Source of the DNA: DASQZJ01 sp035638775 | Lineage (GTDB): Bacteria > Pseudomonadota > Gammaproteobacteria > UBA5335 > SLRW01 | Reading direction: 5' to 3' | Assembly: GCA_035638775.1 (NCBI GenBank) | Contig: DASQZJ010000023.1 | Location: 1 to 64,000 of the forward strand | DNA: 64,000 bases | Notes under the pieces: generated by a model | Databases searched by the model: none | Told to the model about the DNA's origin: nothing | Seen by the model: only the letters and a program-made list of their open reading frames with translations | In this document: piece after piece, positions 1 through 9,116 of the stretch | Layout: each line of letters starts with the position of its first letter | Position numbering within the stretch: the stretch's first letter is position 1 | Made by a program: the position numbers and the translations under genes

Positions 1-588
1 CTTCTGCAGCTTGCGGGCCGCCGTGGTGACGCCTTCGCGGCGCACCCCCAGCATGTTGGCGATCAGGTCCTGGGTCATGCTCAGGCGGTTGCTCGGCAGG
101 CGGTCCAGCGACAGCAGCAGCCAGCGGCAAAGCTGCTGGTCAACCGTGTGATGGCGATTGCAGACCGCGGTCTGCGCCATCTGCGTGATCAGTGCCTGGG
201 TGTAGAGCAGCAGCAGCCGCTGCAGTTCCCCCTGGTGGTTGAACTCGGCATTGAGCCGCTTCCCGTCCATGCGGTAGGCGTGACCGGAGCTCTGCACCAG
301 CGCCTGGCTCGGGGTGCTGTGGCCGCCCATGAACACGGCCACCCCCACCAGCCCCTCGTTGCCGACCACGGAGATCTCCGCGGACGCCCCGTCCTGCATC
401 ACGTACAGCAGCGAGACGATGCAGTCCGTCGGGAAGTACACGTGGCGCAGCGTGTCTCCGGAATCGTAGAGGACCTTGCCGAGCGGCAGCGACACCAGCT
501 CCAGCTCCGGGAACACGCGGGCCTGCACCTCGCCCGGCAGGGCCGCCAGAACGTGGTTGTGCTGCGGCGCGGGTTCTTCGGACATCAT
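1..588 (-). CDS. Crp/Fnr-type transcriptional regulator, C-terminus cut by window edge
   Basis: The reverse strand is open from an ATG at 588 to base 1, giving 196 residues without a stop. Residues about 15-120 look like a cyclic-nucleotide-binding (cupin-like) sensor fold (VLYDSGDTLRHVYFP, then ISVVGNEGLVG). The last visible 30 residues (LSMTQDLIANMLGVRREGV) match the winged-helix HTH of this family. No FNR-type N-terminal cysteine cluster is seen, so it is not an obvious oxygen sensor. A second ATG follows at 585. The recognition helix and the end of the protein lie outside the window. Such regulators often control stress or low-oxygen genes; its target is unknown. FNR/Dnr-like boxes occur at 2205, 17027 and 27771, but linking them to this gene is inference. 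Confidence 0.85.
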   Translation of the reverse strand, partial: MMSEEPAPQHNHVLAALPGEVQARVFPELELVSLPLGKVLYDSGDTLRHVYFPTDCIVSLLYVMQDGASAEISVVGNEGLVGVAVFMGGHSTPSQALVQSSGHAYRMDGKRLNAEFNHQGELQRLLLLYTQALITQMAQTAVCNRHHTVDQQLCRWLLLSLDRLPSNRLSMTQDLIANMLGVRREGVTTAARKLQK

Positions 589-918
589 CGACTGCCTTGC
601 CCGGCGCCCGGAAACCGCCCGCGGGCGGAGCGTCAGGACACCGGCAATATCGGAAATGGGGATAGTCTACACCACCGCTTCGGTTGCAGGAGCCCCGCGC
701 GCGGAGAACGGGCAGGAACCCGGGCCACGCCGGCCCAGGATATCCGGACAGTGATCGGCGTCTGTGCGCTAGCGAACGGAACTCCATTCCCGCGGGGACT
801 AGTATGATCGTTACCAGGAGAATGGGTAATTGCGGAAGGCAGGTCGACCGGTGTTCCGGGCGCAGCTCCCGCTGCAAACCCGGCAGTCCGTTGCCGACTT
901 CCGCGGGAGAAGTCGCGC
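589..918. other. intergenic region between divergent genes, 330 bases
   Basis: This stretch separates the reverse-strand Crp/Fnr-type gene from the forward small gene at 919. Open frames crossing it have no ribosome site and no recognisable product. It probably carries two divergent promoters, but I see no clear -35/-10 pair, hairpin or repeat. Confidence 0.5.
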
Positions 919-1356
919 ATGGATGTCTACTTCATGGACTGCCCGCTGACCGACCCCCAGGTGTGCGAGGCGATGGGAATCCTCGCGAACGAGCGCCTCC
1001 ACGCGGGCGGGACTTTCGTGAGCCAGTACCGGTTCCCGAACGTCCTCCCCGTGGTGGACGGGGCGGGGCGCTCGAGCCTGCCGCTGAGAGACTACATCCC
1101 CACGCTGCGCAAGCACTTCGTGCGCGCCGGCGCCGCGCGCCGTCAACCTCCCTCGGTGGCACTGCTGCTGCCGCGGACCGCGACGCCGCTGTCCGGGGCG
1201 CTGGCCCTGGCGCTGCGCGACGTGGCGCGCCAGTCCCCGTGGCTGATCATGCGCTGTGCCGGGCCCGAGCGTCAGATCCGCCTGGTGGATACGCGCCGCC
1301 TGGTGGAGATGCTCTGCGACAGCGTCGGGGCCCGGCTCCCGGGCCCGTGGAGCTGA
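919..1356 (+). CDS. hypothetical protein, 145 aa, with an N-terminal motif shared with 17460
   Basis: I do not recognise this family. The protein is soluble-looking, with no signal peptide or membrane segment. Its first 30 residues (MDVYFMDCPLTDPQVCEAMG) closely resemble the translated start of the decayed gene at 17460, so a small paralogous family exists here. The centre (GALALALRDVARQSPWLIM) is a hydrophobic helix-like stretch, and the end carries a basic RQIRLVDTRRLVEML segment. The ATG at 919 has a GGGAGA element about ten bases upstream. The next gene follows after 32 bases on the same strand, so the two are probably cotranscribed. Function unknown. Confidence 0.65.
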   Translation: MDVYFMDCPLTDPQVCEAMGILANERLHAGGTFVSQYRFPNVLPVVDGAGRSSLPLRDYIPTLRKHFVRAGAARRQPPSVALLLPRTATPLSGALALALRDVARQSPWLIMRCAGPERQIRLVDTRRLVEMLCDSVGARLPGPWS

Positions 1357-1388
1357 GAGACCTCGTCATCAATAGGTCCGGGGACACG

Positions 1389-1616
1389 ATGCTCACGACA
1401 CACCAGCAGCTGTTGGGGATCCGGACCGTGCTGCGTCGCCGCTTCCGGGACAACGGCGTCCGGTACTGGGACGCGGATCAGGCACTGCACAAACTCGCGC
1501 GGGCCCACGTGCTCGGGATTCCGCTCCGCGAGCTGGACGCCCGGGCCCGTGACGCAACCAACTGGTCGCAGTTCTTCGGCGCGATCGACGCGCTGCTCAG
1601 CGGCGAGCAGGACTGA
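1389..1616 (+). CDS. hypothetical small protein, 75 aa
   Basis: A 75-residue predicted helical, charge-rich protein (RTVLRRRFRDNGVRYWDADQ; DATNWSQFFGAIDALL). It has no Cys pairs, signal peptide or membrane segment. The frame stays open far upstream, but the ATG at 1389 was chosen because the upstream translation overlaps the gene at 919 in another frame and is low-complexity Arg/Pro/Gly. It lies 32 bases after the 919 gene and is probably in its transcript. Function not recognised. Confidence 0.5.
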   Translation: MLTTHQQLLGIRTVLRRRFRDNGVRYWDADQALHKLARAHVLGIPLRELDARARDATNWSQFFGAIDALLSGEQD

Positions 1617-1701
1617 CCGGCTGGGCAGGAGCCAACGGCACCGCTCGCCGTGTCCCGGAGAGAACCGCCTGCGGGATGCCGCCGCCCCGGCGCGCCGCCC
1701 G

Positions 1702-2124
1702 CTACGCGCCCGCTTCGAGCAACAGCTCCTCGAGGGGCGTGGCATTGGCGCAGAACTCGCCGCAAACGGCGGCGCTGGCCCGCGCGCGCTGCGCGCGACG
1801 GCAGCGCCGCGCGACGCGGCAGACCGCGCAGGTCCGGTGCAGGTCCCGGAACACATCCATGTGCCGTTGCTCCACCCATGCCGGATCCAGGCCGAAGCGC
1901 CGGATCATGGGCGGCAGTAGGTCGCGCACGTGCGCCTCGCCGCGGTACAGCTCCGTCAGCCCGGCCTCGCCGAAGCCGACGTCGGTCAGTAGCCGGCGGC
2001 GCCCGGTCGCTGGCAGCGAGTCCGGCTCCCGGCGTGACGCCGGACGCTGCAGCCGTCCGGACAGCAGCTCCAGCCAGGGAACCAGTCTCGATACACCCGC
2101 TCCGGGGCCGGTATGAAGCGCCAT
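1702..2124 (-). CDS. DUF6455-like small cysteine protein, 140 aa
   Basis: The C-terminal half has the pattern of DUF6455-type proteins: RRFGLDPAW, then CAVCRVARRC, then CGEFCANATPLEELL. This gives five cysteines in two clusters that could bind metal or form disulfides. The frame remains open to 2175, but the ATG at 2124 has a GGGAG ribosome site eight bases upstream and removes an Arg-rich non-conserved extension. About 80 bases upstream of the start is an FNR/Dnr-like palindrome (2205-2218), so expression under low oxygen or nitrosative stress is plausible. Its role is unknown; the family tends to occur near respiratory genes (recalled, not checked here). Confidence 0.65.
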   Translation of the reverse strand: MALHTGPGAGVSRLVPWLELLSGRLQRPASRREPDSLPATGRRRLLTDVGFGEAGLTELYRGEAHVRDLLPPMIRRFGLDPAWVEQRHMDVFRDLHRTCAVCRVARRCRRAQRARASAAVCGEFCANATPLEELLLEAGA

Positions 2125-2204
2125 CAGTGATCTCCCCCGTCGAAAACCGCGGCGCCTCGGGCGACGCCCCGGCACCAGCTTCTGGCAAATGCGGCGGCCG
2201 GGAC

Positions 2205-2218
2205 TTGATTCCGGTCAA
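2205..2218 (-). promoter_or_regulatory. FNR/Dnr-like box upstream of the DUF6455 gene
   Basis: The sequence TTGATTCCGGTCAA is an almost perfect inverted repeat, TTGAT-N4-GTCAA, close to the FNR/Anr consensus TTGAT-N4-ATCAA. Its centre is about 88 bases upstream of the ATG at 2124, which suits an activator site at a class II promoter with a short leader. No transcript start was determined. Confidence 0.55.
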
Positions 2219-2242
2219 TCCGTCAGCCCCATGCGGGGGTCC

Positions 2243-3406
2243 CTAGTCCGGGCCCGGACCGCGCAGGCACTCGTGCACGTGGCGCGCGATCATGGCGTCC
2301 TCGTCGGTGGCGATGACCTCCACGGGACAGGCCGAGTCGGCGGTGGAGATGCATTCGGCGTTGCGCGCGTTGGCGTCATCGTCCAGGGCAATGCCCAGGT
2401 GCGCCAGGCCCCCGCAGACGCGTGCGCGTACCGGCGCGGCATGCTCCCCGATGCCGCCGGTGAACACCAGCCGGTCCAGGCCGCCCAGGGCGGCCGCGAG
2501 CGCGCCGACCGTCTTGCGCACCTGGTAGCAGAACAGCGCCACGGCCAGGCGCGCCGGCGGATCGTCGGCGTCGAGCAGCCCGGCCATGTCGCCGCTGCGG
2601 CCCGACACCCCCAGCAGGCCGGCCCGCAGGTCGAGCAGGCGTTCCAGCTCGTCGGGGTCCAGGCGCTCCTCGCGCAGCAGGTACAGCAGCACCCCGGGGT
2701 CGAGGTCGCCGCTGCGGGTGGCCATCATCACGCCGCCGGTGGGGGTGAGCCCCATGGTGGTGTCGACCGAGCGGCCGTCATGCAGCGCCGCGAGACTGGC
2801 GCCGTTGCCCAGGTGCGCCACCACCACCCGGCCGCGGGCACGCTCGCCGAGGCGGCGCGCGATGTACTCGTAGGACAGGCCGTGGAAGCCGTAGCGGCGC
2901 ACGCCGCGCTGATGATAGCGCTCCGGCAGCGGCAGGCGACGCGCCACTTCCGGCAGCGTGCGGTGGAAGGCCGTGTCGAAGCAGGCCACCTGCGGCACGT
3001 CCGGCAGGTGCTCGCGGGCCGCGTCGAGCACCGCGAGCGCCGGCGGGATGTGCAGCGGCGCCAGCGGCACCAGCGCCTCGAGGCGCTCGCGCAGCGCGGG
3101 GGTGAGCCGCTCGGGCCGGGTGTGCTCGCCGCCGTGCACCAGGCGGTGGCCGACGGCGTCCACGCGCGCCAGCTCCAGCGCCTGCAGCAGCGCCTCCAGC
3201 GCTGCCCGGTGGTCGCGCAGGCGCGTCCGGCGAAAGCTCCCGTCGTCGCCCCGGATGCCCGCCTCCGGGCGCCCGATCTCCTGCGCCGCGGCGCCGAGCA
3301 GGCGGGTCTCGCCGGCGGCGTCGACGGCGTACAGCGCGAGCTTGAGGGAGGACGAGCCCGCGTTCAGGCACAACAGGCGCGCGCCGTTGCCGCGTTGACC
3401 GTTCAT
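2243..3406 (-). CDS. ackA: acetate kinase
   Basis: Cytoplasmic acetate kinase, 387 aa, converting acetyl phosphate and ADP to acetate and ATP. The N-terminal phosphate loop (LCLNAGSSSLKLALYA) and the central ASKHA-fold blocks are intact: HRLVHGG, RYGFHGLSYEY, VVVAHLGNGASLAALHDGRS, TPTGGVMMATRSGDLDPG. The frame is open upstream into another reading of the phosphoketolase gene. The ATG at 3406 (MNGQRGNGARLL) fits the family start. It lies 14 bases after the phosphoketolase stop, so the two form an operon: phosphoketolase makes acetyl phosphate and this enzyme harvests it as ATP. Confidence 0.95.
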   Translation of the reverse strand: MNGQRGNGARLLCLNAGSSSLKLALYAVDAAGETRLLGAAAQEIGRPEAGIRGDDGSFRRTRLRDHRAALEALLQALELARVDAVGHRLVHGGEHTRPERLTPALRERLEALVPLAPLHIPPALAVLDAAREHLPDVPQVACFDTAFHRTLPEVARRLPLPERYHQRGVRRYGFHGLSYEYIARRLGERARGRVVVAHLGNGASLAALHDGRSVDTTMGLTPTGGVMMATRSGDLDPGVLLYLLREERLDPDELERLLDLRAGLLGVSGRSGDMAGLLDADDPPARLAVALFCYQVRKTVGALAAALGGLDRLVFTGGIGEHAAPVRARVCGGLAHLGIALDDDANARNAECISTADSACPVEVIATDEDAMIARHVHECLRGPGPD

Positions 3407-3420
3407 GGCAGCCACCCGTT

Positions 3421-5808
3421 TCACCCTCCGGCGTGGTCCCAGCGCCAGTCGGCGAACTCCGGCGGGTCCGTGCCCTCCTGCTCCGCGTAGCGCAGGCAGG
3501 CCAGGATCTGCTTCTTCATGCGCTCCTTCACGTGCGCGCCGGCCACCCGCAGCGCCGGCACCCGGTCGAGGGCGTCGATTACCAGGTCGAAGCGGTCGAT
3601 CTGGTTGCGGATGGCGAGCTCCATGGGCGTGTTGATGTTGCCGTGCTCCTTGTAGCCGCGCACGTGGATGCCGGCGCTGTTGCGGCGACGGTAGGTGAGC
3701 TTGTGGATCAGCCAGGGATAGCCGTGGAAGTTGAAGATCACCGGCCGATCGGTGGTGAACAGGCTGTCGAAGTCGGCGTCGGACAGGCCATGCTCGTGCT
3801 CGCTGGTGGGCACCAGGCGGAACAGGTCCACCACGTTGATGAAGCGCACCTTGAGCTCCGGGAAGTGCTCGCCCAGGATCTCCGTGGCGGCGAGCGCCTC
3901 CATGGTCGGCACGTCGCCGGCGCAGGCCATGACCAGGTCGGGCTCGCTGTCGGCGTCGGTGCTGGCCCAGTCCCAGATGCCGATGCCCTTGGTGCAGTGC
4001 AGCACGGCCTCGTCCATGGACAGGTACTGCAGGTGCGGCTGCTTGTCCGCGACGATCACGTTGACCTTGTCCATGCTGGTGAGGCAGTGGTCCGCCACCG
4101 ACAGCAGGCAGTTGGCGTCCGGCGGCAGGTAGATGCGCGTCACCCGCGGGCTCTTGTTGGTGACCACGTCGAGGAAACCCGGGTCCTGGTGCGAGAAGCC
4201 GTTGTGGTCCTGGCGCCAGACGGTGGAGGTGAGCAGCAGGTTGAGCGAGGACACCGGCGCGCGCCAGGGGATGTCCAGCGACTTCTCGAGCCACTTGGCG
4301 TGCTGGTTGAACATCGAGTCGATGACGTGGATGAAGCCCTCGTAGGAGGCGAAGCAGCCGTGCCGCCCGGACAGCAGGTAGCCCTCCAGCCAGCCCTCCA
4401 GGGTGTGCTCGGAGAGCATCTCCATGACCCGGCCCTCGCGGTCCAGGTGCCCGCCGTCGGCGTCCTCGGGCAGCAGCTCGGCCATCCAGGCCTTGCCGCT
4501 GGCCTCGTAGACGTCGTCCAGGCGGTTGGAGGCGGTCTCGTCGGGGCCGAACAGGCGGAAGGTGTGGGGGTTGGCCCGGATGACATCGCGCAGCAGCCGG
4601 CCCAGCACCCGGGTGTTCTCGACCCGCGTCTCGGCGGGACGCGGCACGTCCACGGCGTAGCCGCGGAAGTCCGGCAGCAGCAGCGCCTTGCGCAGCGCTC
4701 CACCGTTGCTGACCGGGTTGGCGCTCATGCGCCGGTGGCCCCGCGGCGCCAGCGCCGCGAGCTCGGGCGCGAGGCGGCCGTCGTCGGTGAACAGCCGCTC
4801 CGGTCGGTAGCCCTCCAGCCATTGCCGAAGCTGCTCCAGTGCCGCCGGGTCCCGGTGGGGGTCCAGCGGGATCTGGTGCGCCCGCCAGGTGCCCTCGACG
4901 CGGTGGCCGTCCACCTCCCGCGGGCCGGTCCAGCCCTTGGGCGTGTCGAGCACGATCGCGGGCCATTCCGGCAGCTCCTCGATCCCCTCCTCGCGGGCGC
5001 GGTGGCGGATCGCCAGGATTTCGTCCACCGCGGCGTCGAGCGTGCCGGCCAGCGCCTGGTGCACCGCCGGCGGATCGTCGCCGGCGACCAGGCGCGGCGC
5101 GTAGCCGAAGCCGCGCAGCAGGCTCTCCAGGCGCCCGCGCCCGATGCGCGCGGGGACCGTCGGGTTGGCGATCTTGTAGCCGTTCAGGTGCAGGATCGGC
5201 AGCACGGCGCCGTCGCGCGCCGGATTGAGGAACTTGTTGCCGTGCCAGGCGGTGGCCAGCGGCCCGGTCTCGAACTCGCCGTCGCCGATCATGCAGGCGA
5301 CGACCAGGTCCGGGTTGTCGAACGCGGCGCCGAAGGCGTGCGACAGGCTGTAGCCCAGCTCGCCGCCCTCGTGCAGCGAGCCCGGGGTTTCCGGCGTGCA
5401 GTGGCTGCCGATGCCGCCGGGGAAGGAGAACTGGCGGAAGAAGCGCCGCAGACCGTCCTCGCCCTGGCCCCGGTCCGGGTAGATCTCGCCGTAGGTGCCC
5501 TCGAGCCAGGCGTGGGAGAGCATCGAGGGGGCGCCGTGGCCCGGACCCGAGACGAAGATCATGTCCAGGTCGCGGGCCCGGATCAGCCGGTTCAGGTGCG
5601 TCCATACCAGTGTCTGGCCGGGATCGGTGCCCCAGTGACCGAGCAGCCGGCGCTTGACGTGACCGATCTCGAGCGGCTGTTTCAGCAGGGGGTTGTCGCG
5701 CAGGTACAGCATGCCCGCGCACAGGTACAGGGACGCGCGCCAGTACGCGTCCAGCGCCTCGAGCTCTTCCCGGGAAAGCGGTCCGTCGGCCGTGCCTGAT
5801 GGGCTCAT
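3421..5808 (-). CDS. xfp: phosphoketolase (xylulose-5-P/fructose-6-P)
   Basis: A 795-residue thiamine-diphosphate enzyme that cleaves xylulose 5-phosphate (and often fructose 6-phosphate) with phosphate to acetyl phosphate plus glyceraldehyde 3-phosphate (or erythrose 4-phosphate). Length is typical. Signature blocks are present: GHWGTDPGQTLVWTHLNRLI, the TDP-binding MIGDGEFETGPLATAWHGNK, and SNGGALRKALLLPDF followed by FGPDETASNRLDDVYE. The ATG at 5808 is followed downstream by acetate kinase (gap 14). It is divergent from the CoxL-like gene with 257 bases between. The pair forms a phosphoketolase bypass that yields C2 units without decarboxylation. Confidence 0.96.
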   Translation of the reverse strand: MSPSGTADGPLSREELEALDAYWRASLYLCAGMLYLRDNPLLKQPLEIGHVKRRLLGHWGTDPGQTLVWTHLNRLIRARDLDMIFVSGPGHGAPSMLSHAWLEGTYGEIYPDRGQGEDGLRRFFRQFSFPGGIGSHCTPETPGSLHEGGELGYSLSHAFGAAFDNPDLVVACMIGDGEFETGPLATAWHGNKFLNPARDGAVLPILHLNGYKIANPTVPARIGRGRLESLLRGFGYAPRLVAGDDPPAVHQALAGTLDAAVDEILAIRHRAREEGIEELPEWPAIVLDTPKGWTGPREVDGHRVEGTWRAHQIPLDPHRDPAALEQLRQWLEGYRPERLFTDDGRLAPELAALAPRGHRRMSANPVSNGGALRKALLLPDFRGYAVDVPRPAETRVENTRVLGRLLRDVIRANPHTFRLFGPDETASNRLDDVYEASGKAWMAELLPEDADGGHLDREGRVMEMLSEHTLEGWLEGYLLSGRHGCFASYEGFIHVIDSMFNQHAKWLEKSLDIPWRAPVSSLNLLLTSTVWRQDHNGFSHQDPGFLDVVTNKSPRVTRIYLPPDANCLLSVADHCLTSMDKVNVIVADKQPHLQYLSMDEAVLHCTKGIGIWDWASTDADSEPDLVMACAGDVPTMEALAATEILGEHFPELKVRFINVVDLFRLVPTSEHEHGLSDADFDSLFTTDRPVIFNFHGYPWLIHKLTYRRRNSAGIHVRGYKEHGNINTPMELAIRNQIDRFDLVIDALDRVPALRVAGAHVKERMKKQILACLRYAEQEGTDPPEFADWRWDHAGG

Positions 5809-6065
5809 CGCGTGTCACCTCGCAAGACAGCAGGAAACTTCCGTGTCCGCCGGCACGGGCGGTGGTGCAGGACGGCCCTGTGGTATGGACCGGCCGCTGG
5901 CCGGGGTGGTTCACCGTCCGTTCGTCCTGCCCCCGCGGCCGTCGGGCGCAAGCATAGACCAGCGCCAGCGGAGGATGCCGTCGGTCCGGCGGGACACGGC
6001 GTTCCTGATAGACTGGAGCGATCGGGAATGTTGCAGCACCGCACGGTAGCGGGAGGAAGACCAGC

Positions 6066-8363
6066 ATGGCGAAATTCGGAGTCGGTCAGCCGGTCTCGCG
6101 CCTCGAGGACGCGCGCCTGCTGACGGGACACGGGCAGTACGTGGCGGACATCGACCTGCCGGGCCAGCTGCACGCCGTGGTGCTGCGCTCGCCCCACGCC
6201 CACGCGGCGATCCGCTCCCTCGACGCCACGGCCGCCGAAAGCGCTCCGGGCGTGGTCGCGGTCTACACTGGCGAGGACCTGGCCCGGGACGGCATCGGGG
6301 ACCTTCCCTGCCTGGCGCAGGTGAAGAGCCGCGACGGCTCGGACCTGGTCACGCCGCCGCGGCCGGCGCTTGCGCGCGGCCGCGTCCGCTACGTCGGCGA
6401 TCCCGTGGCCGTGGTCGTGGCGCAGACCCGGGAACAGGCGGGCGACGCGGTGGACCGGATCGAGGTCGAATACGAGATGCTCGATGCGGTCACCGACACC
6501 GCGCGGGCGCTGGACGAGGACGCGCCGCGGGTGCGGGAGGAGGCACCCGGGAACCTGTGCTTCGACTGGGAGAAGGGCGACGCGGAAGCGGCCGGGAAGG
6601 CGTTTGCCGGGGCCGCGCGGGTGGTCTCGCTGGACCTGGTGAACAACCGCGTGGTCGGCAACCCGATGGAGACGCGCGGCGCCATCGGGTCGGTGGACGA
6701 GCAGGGCCGCCTGGTGCTGCACGTGTCCAGCCAGGGCACGCACCTGCTGCGCATGGTCCTAGCCGGCGCCGTCTTCGGTATCGGCGAGGAGCGCATGCGC
6801 GTGATCACGCCCGACGTCGGCGGCGCCTTCGGCATCAAGGCCTTCGCCTACCCCGAGTACGTCATGGTGCTCTACGCGGCGCGCCGGCTGGGGCGGCCGG
6901 TGAAATGGATCGGCCAGCGCGCGGATACCTTCCTCGGCGACGTCCACGGGCGCGACCACGTCAGCCACGCCGAGATGGCGCTGGACGACGAGGGGCACTT
7001 CCTCGGCCTGCGGGTGCGCACGATCGCCAACCTGGGCGCCTACCTGTCCAACTTCGCCCCCTTCATTCCCACCGAGGCGGGCGCCGGGATGCTGGCCGGC
7101 TGCTACACGATGCCCGCGGCGCACGTTTCGGTGCGCGGTGCCTTCAGCAACACCGCGCCGGTGGACGCCTACCGCGGCGCCGGGCGCCCGGAGGCGGCCT
7201 ACCTGCTGGAGCGCCTGGTGGACAAGTGCGGCCGCGAGACCGGGCTGGGCCCGGTGGAGATCCGCCGGCGCAACTTCATCCGCAGCGAGCAGATGCCGTT
7301 CACCACCGCGCTCGGGGTCACGTACGACAGCGGCGACTTCGCGCGCAACATGGACGACGCGCTGGAGATCGCCGACTGGAACGGCTTCGACGGGCGACGC
7401 CGGCAGAGCGGCCGCGGTCGCCTGCGCGGCATCGGCATGTCCACCTACATCGAGGCCTGTGCCGGCGGCTTCCCGGAGTCGGCGCGGATGCAGGTGAATC
7501 CCGACGGCGGGGTCACCGTGATGATCGGCACCCAGTCGAACGGCCAGGGGCACCAGACGGCCTACACCCAGATCGTCTGCGAGCAGCTGGGCGTAGCCCC
7601 GGAGCGGGTCACCATCGTGCAGGGCGATACCGACCGGGTCGCGAAGGGGGCGGGCACCGGCGGCTCGCGCTCCATCCCGGTGGGCGGCACGGTGGTCCGG
7701 GACGCCGCGGGCCTGGTGATCGAGAAGGGGCGGGAGAAGGCCGCCGAGATGCTCGAGGCCGCCGCCGCCGACATCGAGTTCGATGGCGGCAGCTACCGCA
7801 TCGTGGGCACCGACCGCCAGGCCTCGTTCGCCGAGGTCGCGCGCGCCTCCGACCCGGGCGACGGCTCGCCCAGCTTCGACGAGACCTCGGGCTGGAAGCC
7901 GGCCGCGGCCACCTATCCCAACGGCACCCACATCTGCGAACTCGAGGTCGACCGCGATACCGGCGAGGTGGAGCTGCTGCGCTACACCGTGGTCGACGAC
8001 TTCGGCACCGTGCTCAATCCGCTGATGCTGGAAGGGCAGGTGCACGGCGGCGTGGCCCAGGGCATCGGCCAGGCGCTGCTGGAGCGCACGGTGTACGACC
8101 CGGAGTCCGGCCAGCTGGTGACCGGCAGCTTCATGGACTATGCCATGCCGCGGGCCGACGACATCCCCGAGATCACCTTCCGGCGCAACAACGTGCCCTG
8201 CAAGACCAACCCCATGGGCATGAAGGGTGCGGGCGAGGCCGGTGCCATCGGCGCGCCGCCGGCGGTGATCAACGCGCTGGTCGATGCGCTGTCGGAATTC
8301 GGCTTGGAGCACGTCGACATGCCGGCGACGCCCTCGGCCCTGTGGGAGCGGATGCGGGCCTGA
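6066..8363 (+). CDS. xanthine dehydrogenase family molybdopterin-binding subunit (CoxL-like), orphan
   Basis: Large subunit of a molybdenum hydroxylase, 765 aa. N-terminal blocks (GVGQPVSRLEDARLLTGHGQ; SPHAHAAI) are typical. The active-site loop reads AYRGAGRPEA, as in form-II CoxL-like proteins, rather than the AYxCSFR loop of true CO dehydrogenase. The catalytic glutamate motif GAGEAGAIG is present near the C-terminus and SNGQGHQTAY supplies a cofactor-binding block. The ATG at 6066 has a GGAGGAAG ribosome site. No FAD-binding medium subunit or [2Fe-2S] small subunit lies nearby. It must borrow partners encoded elsewhere or act with an unusual electron acceptor. The substrate is unknown (aldehyde or N-heterocycle oxidation is usual). 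Confidence 0.9.
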   Translation: MAKFGVGQPVSRLEDARLLTGHGQYVADIDLPGQLHAVVLRSPHAHAAIRSLDATAAESAPGVVAVYTGEDLARDGIGDLPCLAQVKSRDGSDLVTPPRPALARGRVRYVGDPVAVVVAQTREQAGDAVDRIEVEYEMLDAVTDTARALDEDAPRVREEAPGNLCFDWEKGDAEAAGKAFAGAARVVSLDLVNNRVVGNPMETRGAIGSVDEQGRLVLHVSSQGTHLLRMVLAGAVFGIGEERMRVITPDVGGAFGIKAFAYPEYVMVLYAARRLGRPVKWIGQRADTFLGDVHGRDHVSHAEMALDDEGHFLGLRVRTIANLGAYLSNFAPFIPTEAGAGMLAGCYTMPAAHVSVRGAFSNTAPVDAYRGAGRPEAAYLLERLVDKCGRETGLGPVEIRRRNFIRSEQMPFTTALGVTYDSGDFARNMDDALEIADWNGFDGRRRQSGRGRLRGIGMSTYIEACAGGFPESARMQVNPDGGVTVMIGTQSNGQGHQTAYTQIVCEQLGVAPERVTIVQGDTDRVAKGAGTGGSRSIPVGGTVVRDAAGLVIEKGREKAAEMLEAAAADIEFDGGSYRIVGTDRQASFAEVARASDPGDGSPSFDETSGWKPAAATYPNGTHICELEVDRDTGEVELLRYTVVDDFGTVLNPLMLEGQVHGGVAQGIGQALLERTVYDPESGQLVTGSFMDYAMPRADDIPEITFRRNNVPCKTNPMGMKGAGEAGAIGAPPAVINALVDALSEFGLEHVDMPATPSALWERMRA

Positions 8364-8399
8364 GCGCGGTGCCGCCGACGGCGGGCGATCCGGGGTCGC

Positions 8400-9116
8400 C
8401 TACGCCGGTTCCAGCACGCCGCGCGAACGCCACAGCCGGACCCGCTGCGCGTCGGCGGCCCCCGGCACCCGCGGGCCGCCGCGGAAGCGGGCCAGCCAGT
8501 GCCACTCCGCCGGGTCCACGGCGAGGACCTGGACGTCCAGCCGCGGACGCATCACCAGCAGGTGGTCGGGGCCGAGTCCCTCGATGTCCAGCCTCGGCGT
8601 ATCCGGGCCATGCCCGCCCAGGGCGTACTCCCAGATGCGGGCGACCGGGAACGGTGACCGCGGCAGGCGCACGTGGGGTGCCAGCCGGTGCGCTCCGCCC
8701 GTGCGTACGGGTTCCCCGCTCCGGGCGGGCGCGTGCAGGGCCTCGTGCAAGGCCCACTCCAGCCGGGCGACGTCGGGGAGGTAGGCGTACGCCGCCAGCG
8801 GCTCGAACCCTTCCATGAACTCCGCCAGGTGGGCGCCGAAGCGCCGCAGGTCACCGTGGCGCGACGGGTGACGGTCGCCGTAGAGCACCGCCATGTGGGC
8901 GAAGAACTCCTCTCCCACCAGCCGCCGGACCGCGGGGTAGATCGCCTCCAGCGCGTCGCCCTGCACGATCCGCGTGTTGTGACGGTACACGTCGAGGCGC
9001 TGGCGGGCGGACAGGCCGCGCTCGCGCACCAGGCCCGGCTCCGGATCGCGCGTCCGGTCGATCAGGCACTGCGCGAAAGCCCGCTGCATCGATTCCAGCG
9101 AGCGCGGACCGCTCAT
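8400..9116 (-). CDS. bufC: DUF2063 protein, bufferin maturation partner BufC
   Basis: 238-residue protein of the DUF2063 (putative DNA-binding domain, now HvfC/BufC-like) family. The N-terminus (MQRAFAQCLIDRT; LSARQRLDVYRHN) and AIYPAVRRLVGEEFFAHMA are the family's hallmark blocks. It partners the DUF692 enzyme in RiPP maturation, probably as the peptide-recruiting subunit. Its ATG at 9116 overlaps the stop of the DUF692 gene by four bases, so the two are translationally coupled. The frame stays open upstream, but the true start is set by that overlap. No DoxX-type BufD gene follows; the next gene is convergent. Confidence 0.85.
   Translation of the reverse strand: MSGPRSLESMQRAFAQCLIDRTRDPEPGLVRERGLSARQRLDVYRHNTRIVQGDALEAIYPAVRRLVGEEFFAHMAVLYGDRHPSRHGDLRRFGAHLAEFMEGFEPLAAYAYLPDVARLEWALHEALHAPARSGEPVRTGGAHRLAPHVRLPRSPFPVARIWEYALGGHGPDTPRLDIEGLGPDHLLVMRPRLDVQVLAVDPAEWHWLARFRGGPRVPGAADAQRVRLWRSRGVLEPA

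Noticed and set aside
684..1616. Long forward frame covering the 919 region
   Set aside because: Only its last 75 codons look like protein; the rest is another reading of the 919 gene and its leader.
3433..5799. Forward-strand open frame of 788 codons
   Set aside because: It lies wholly antisense to the phosphoketolase gene and reads as Val/Gly/Ala/Arg-rich with no motif; a mirror effect of GC-rich codon use.
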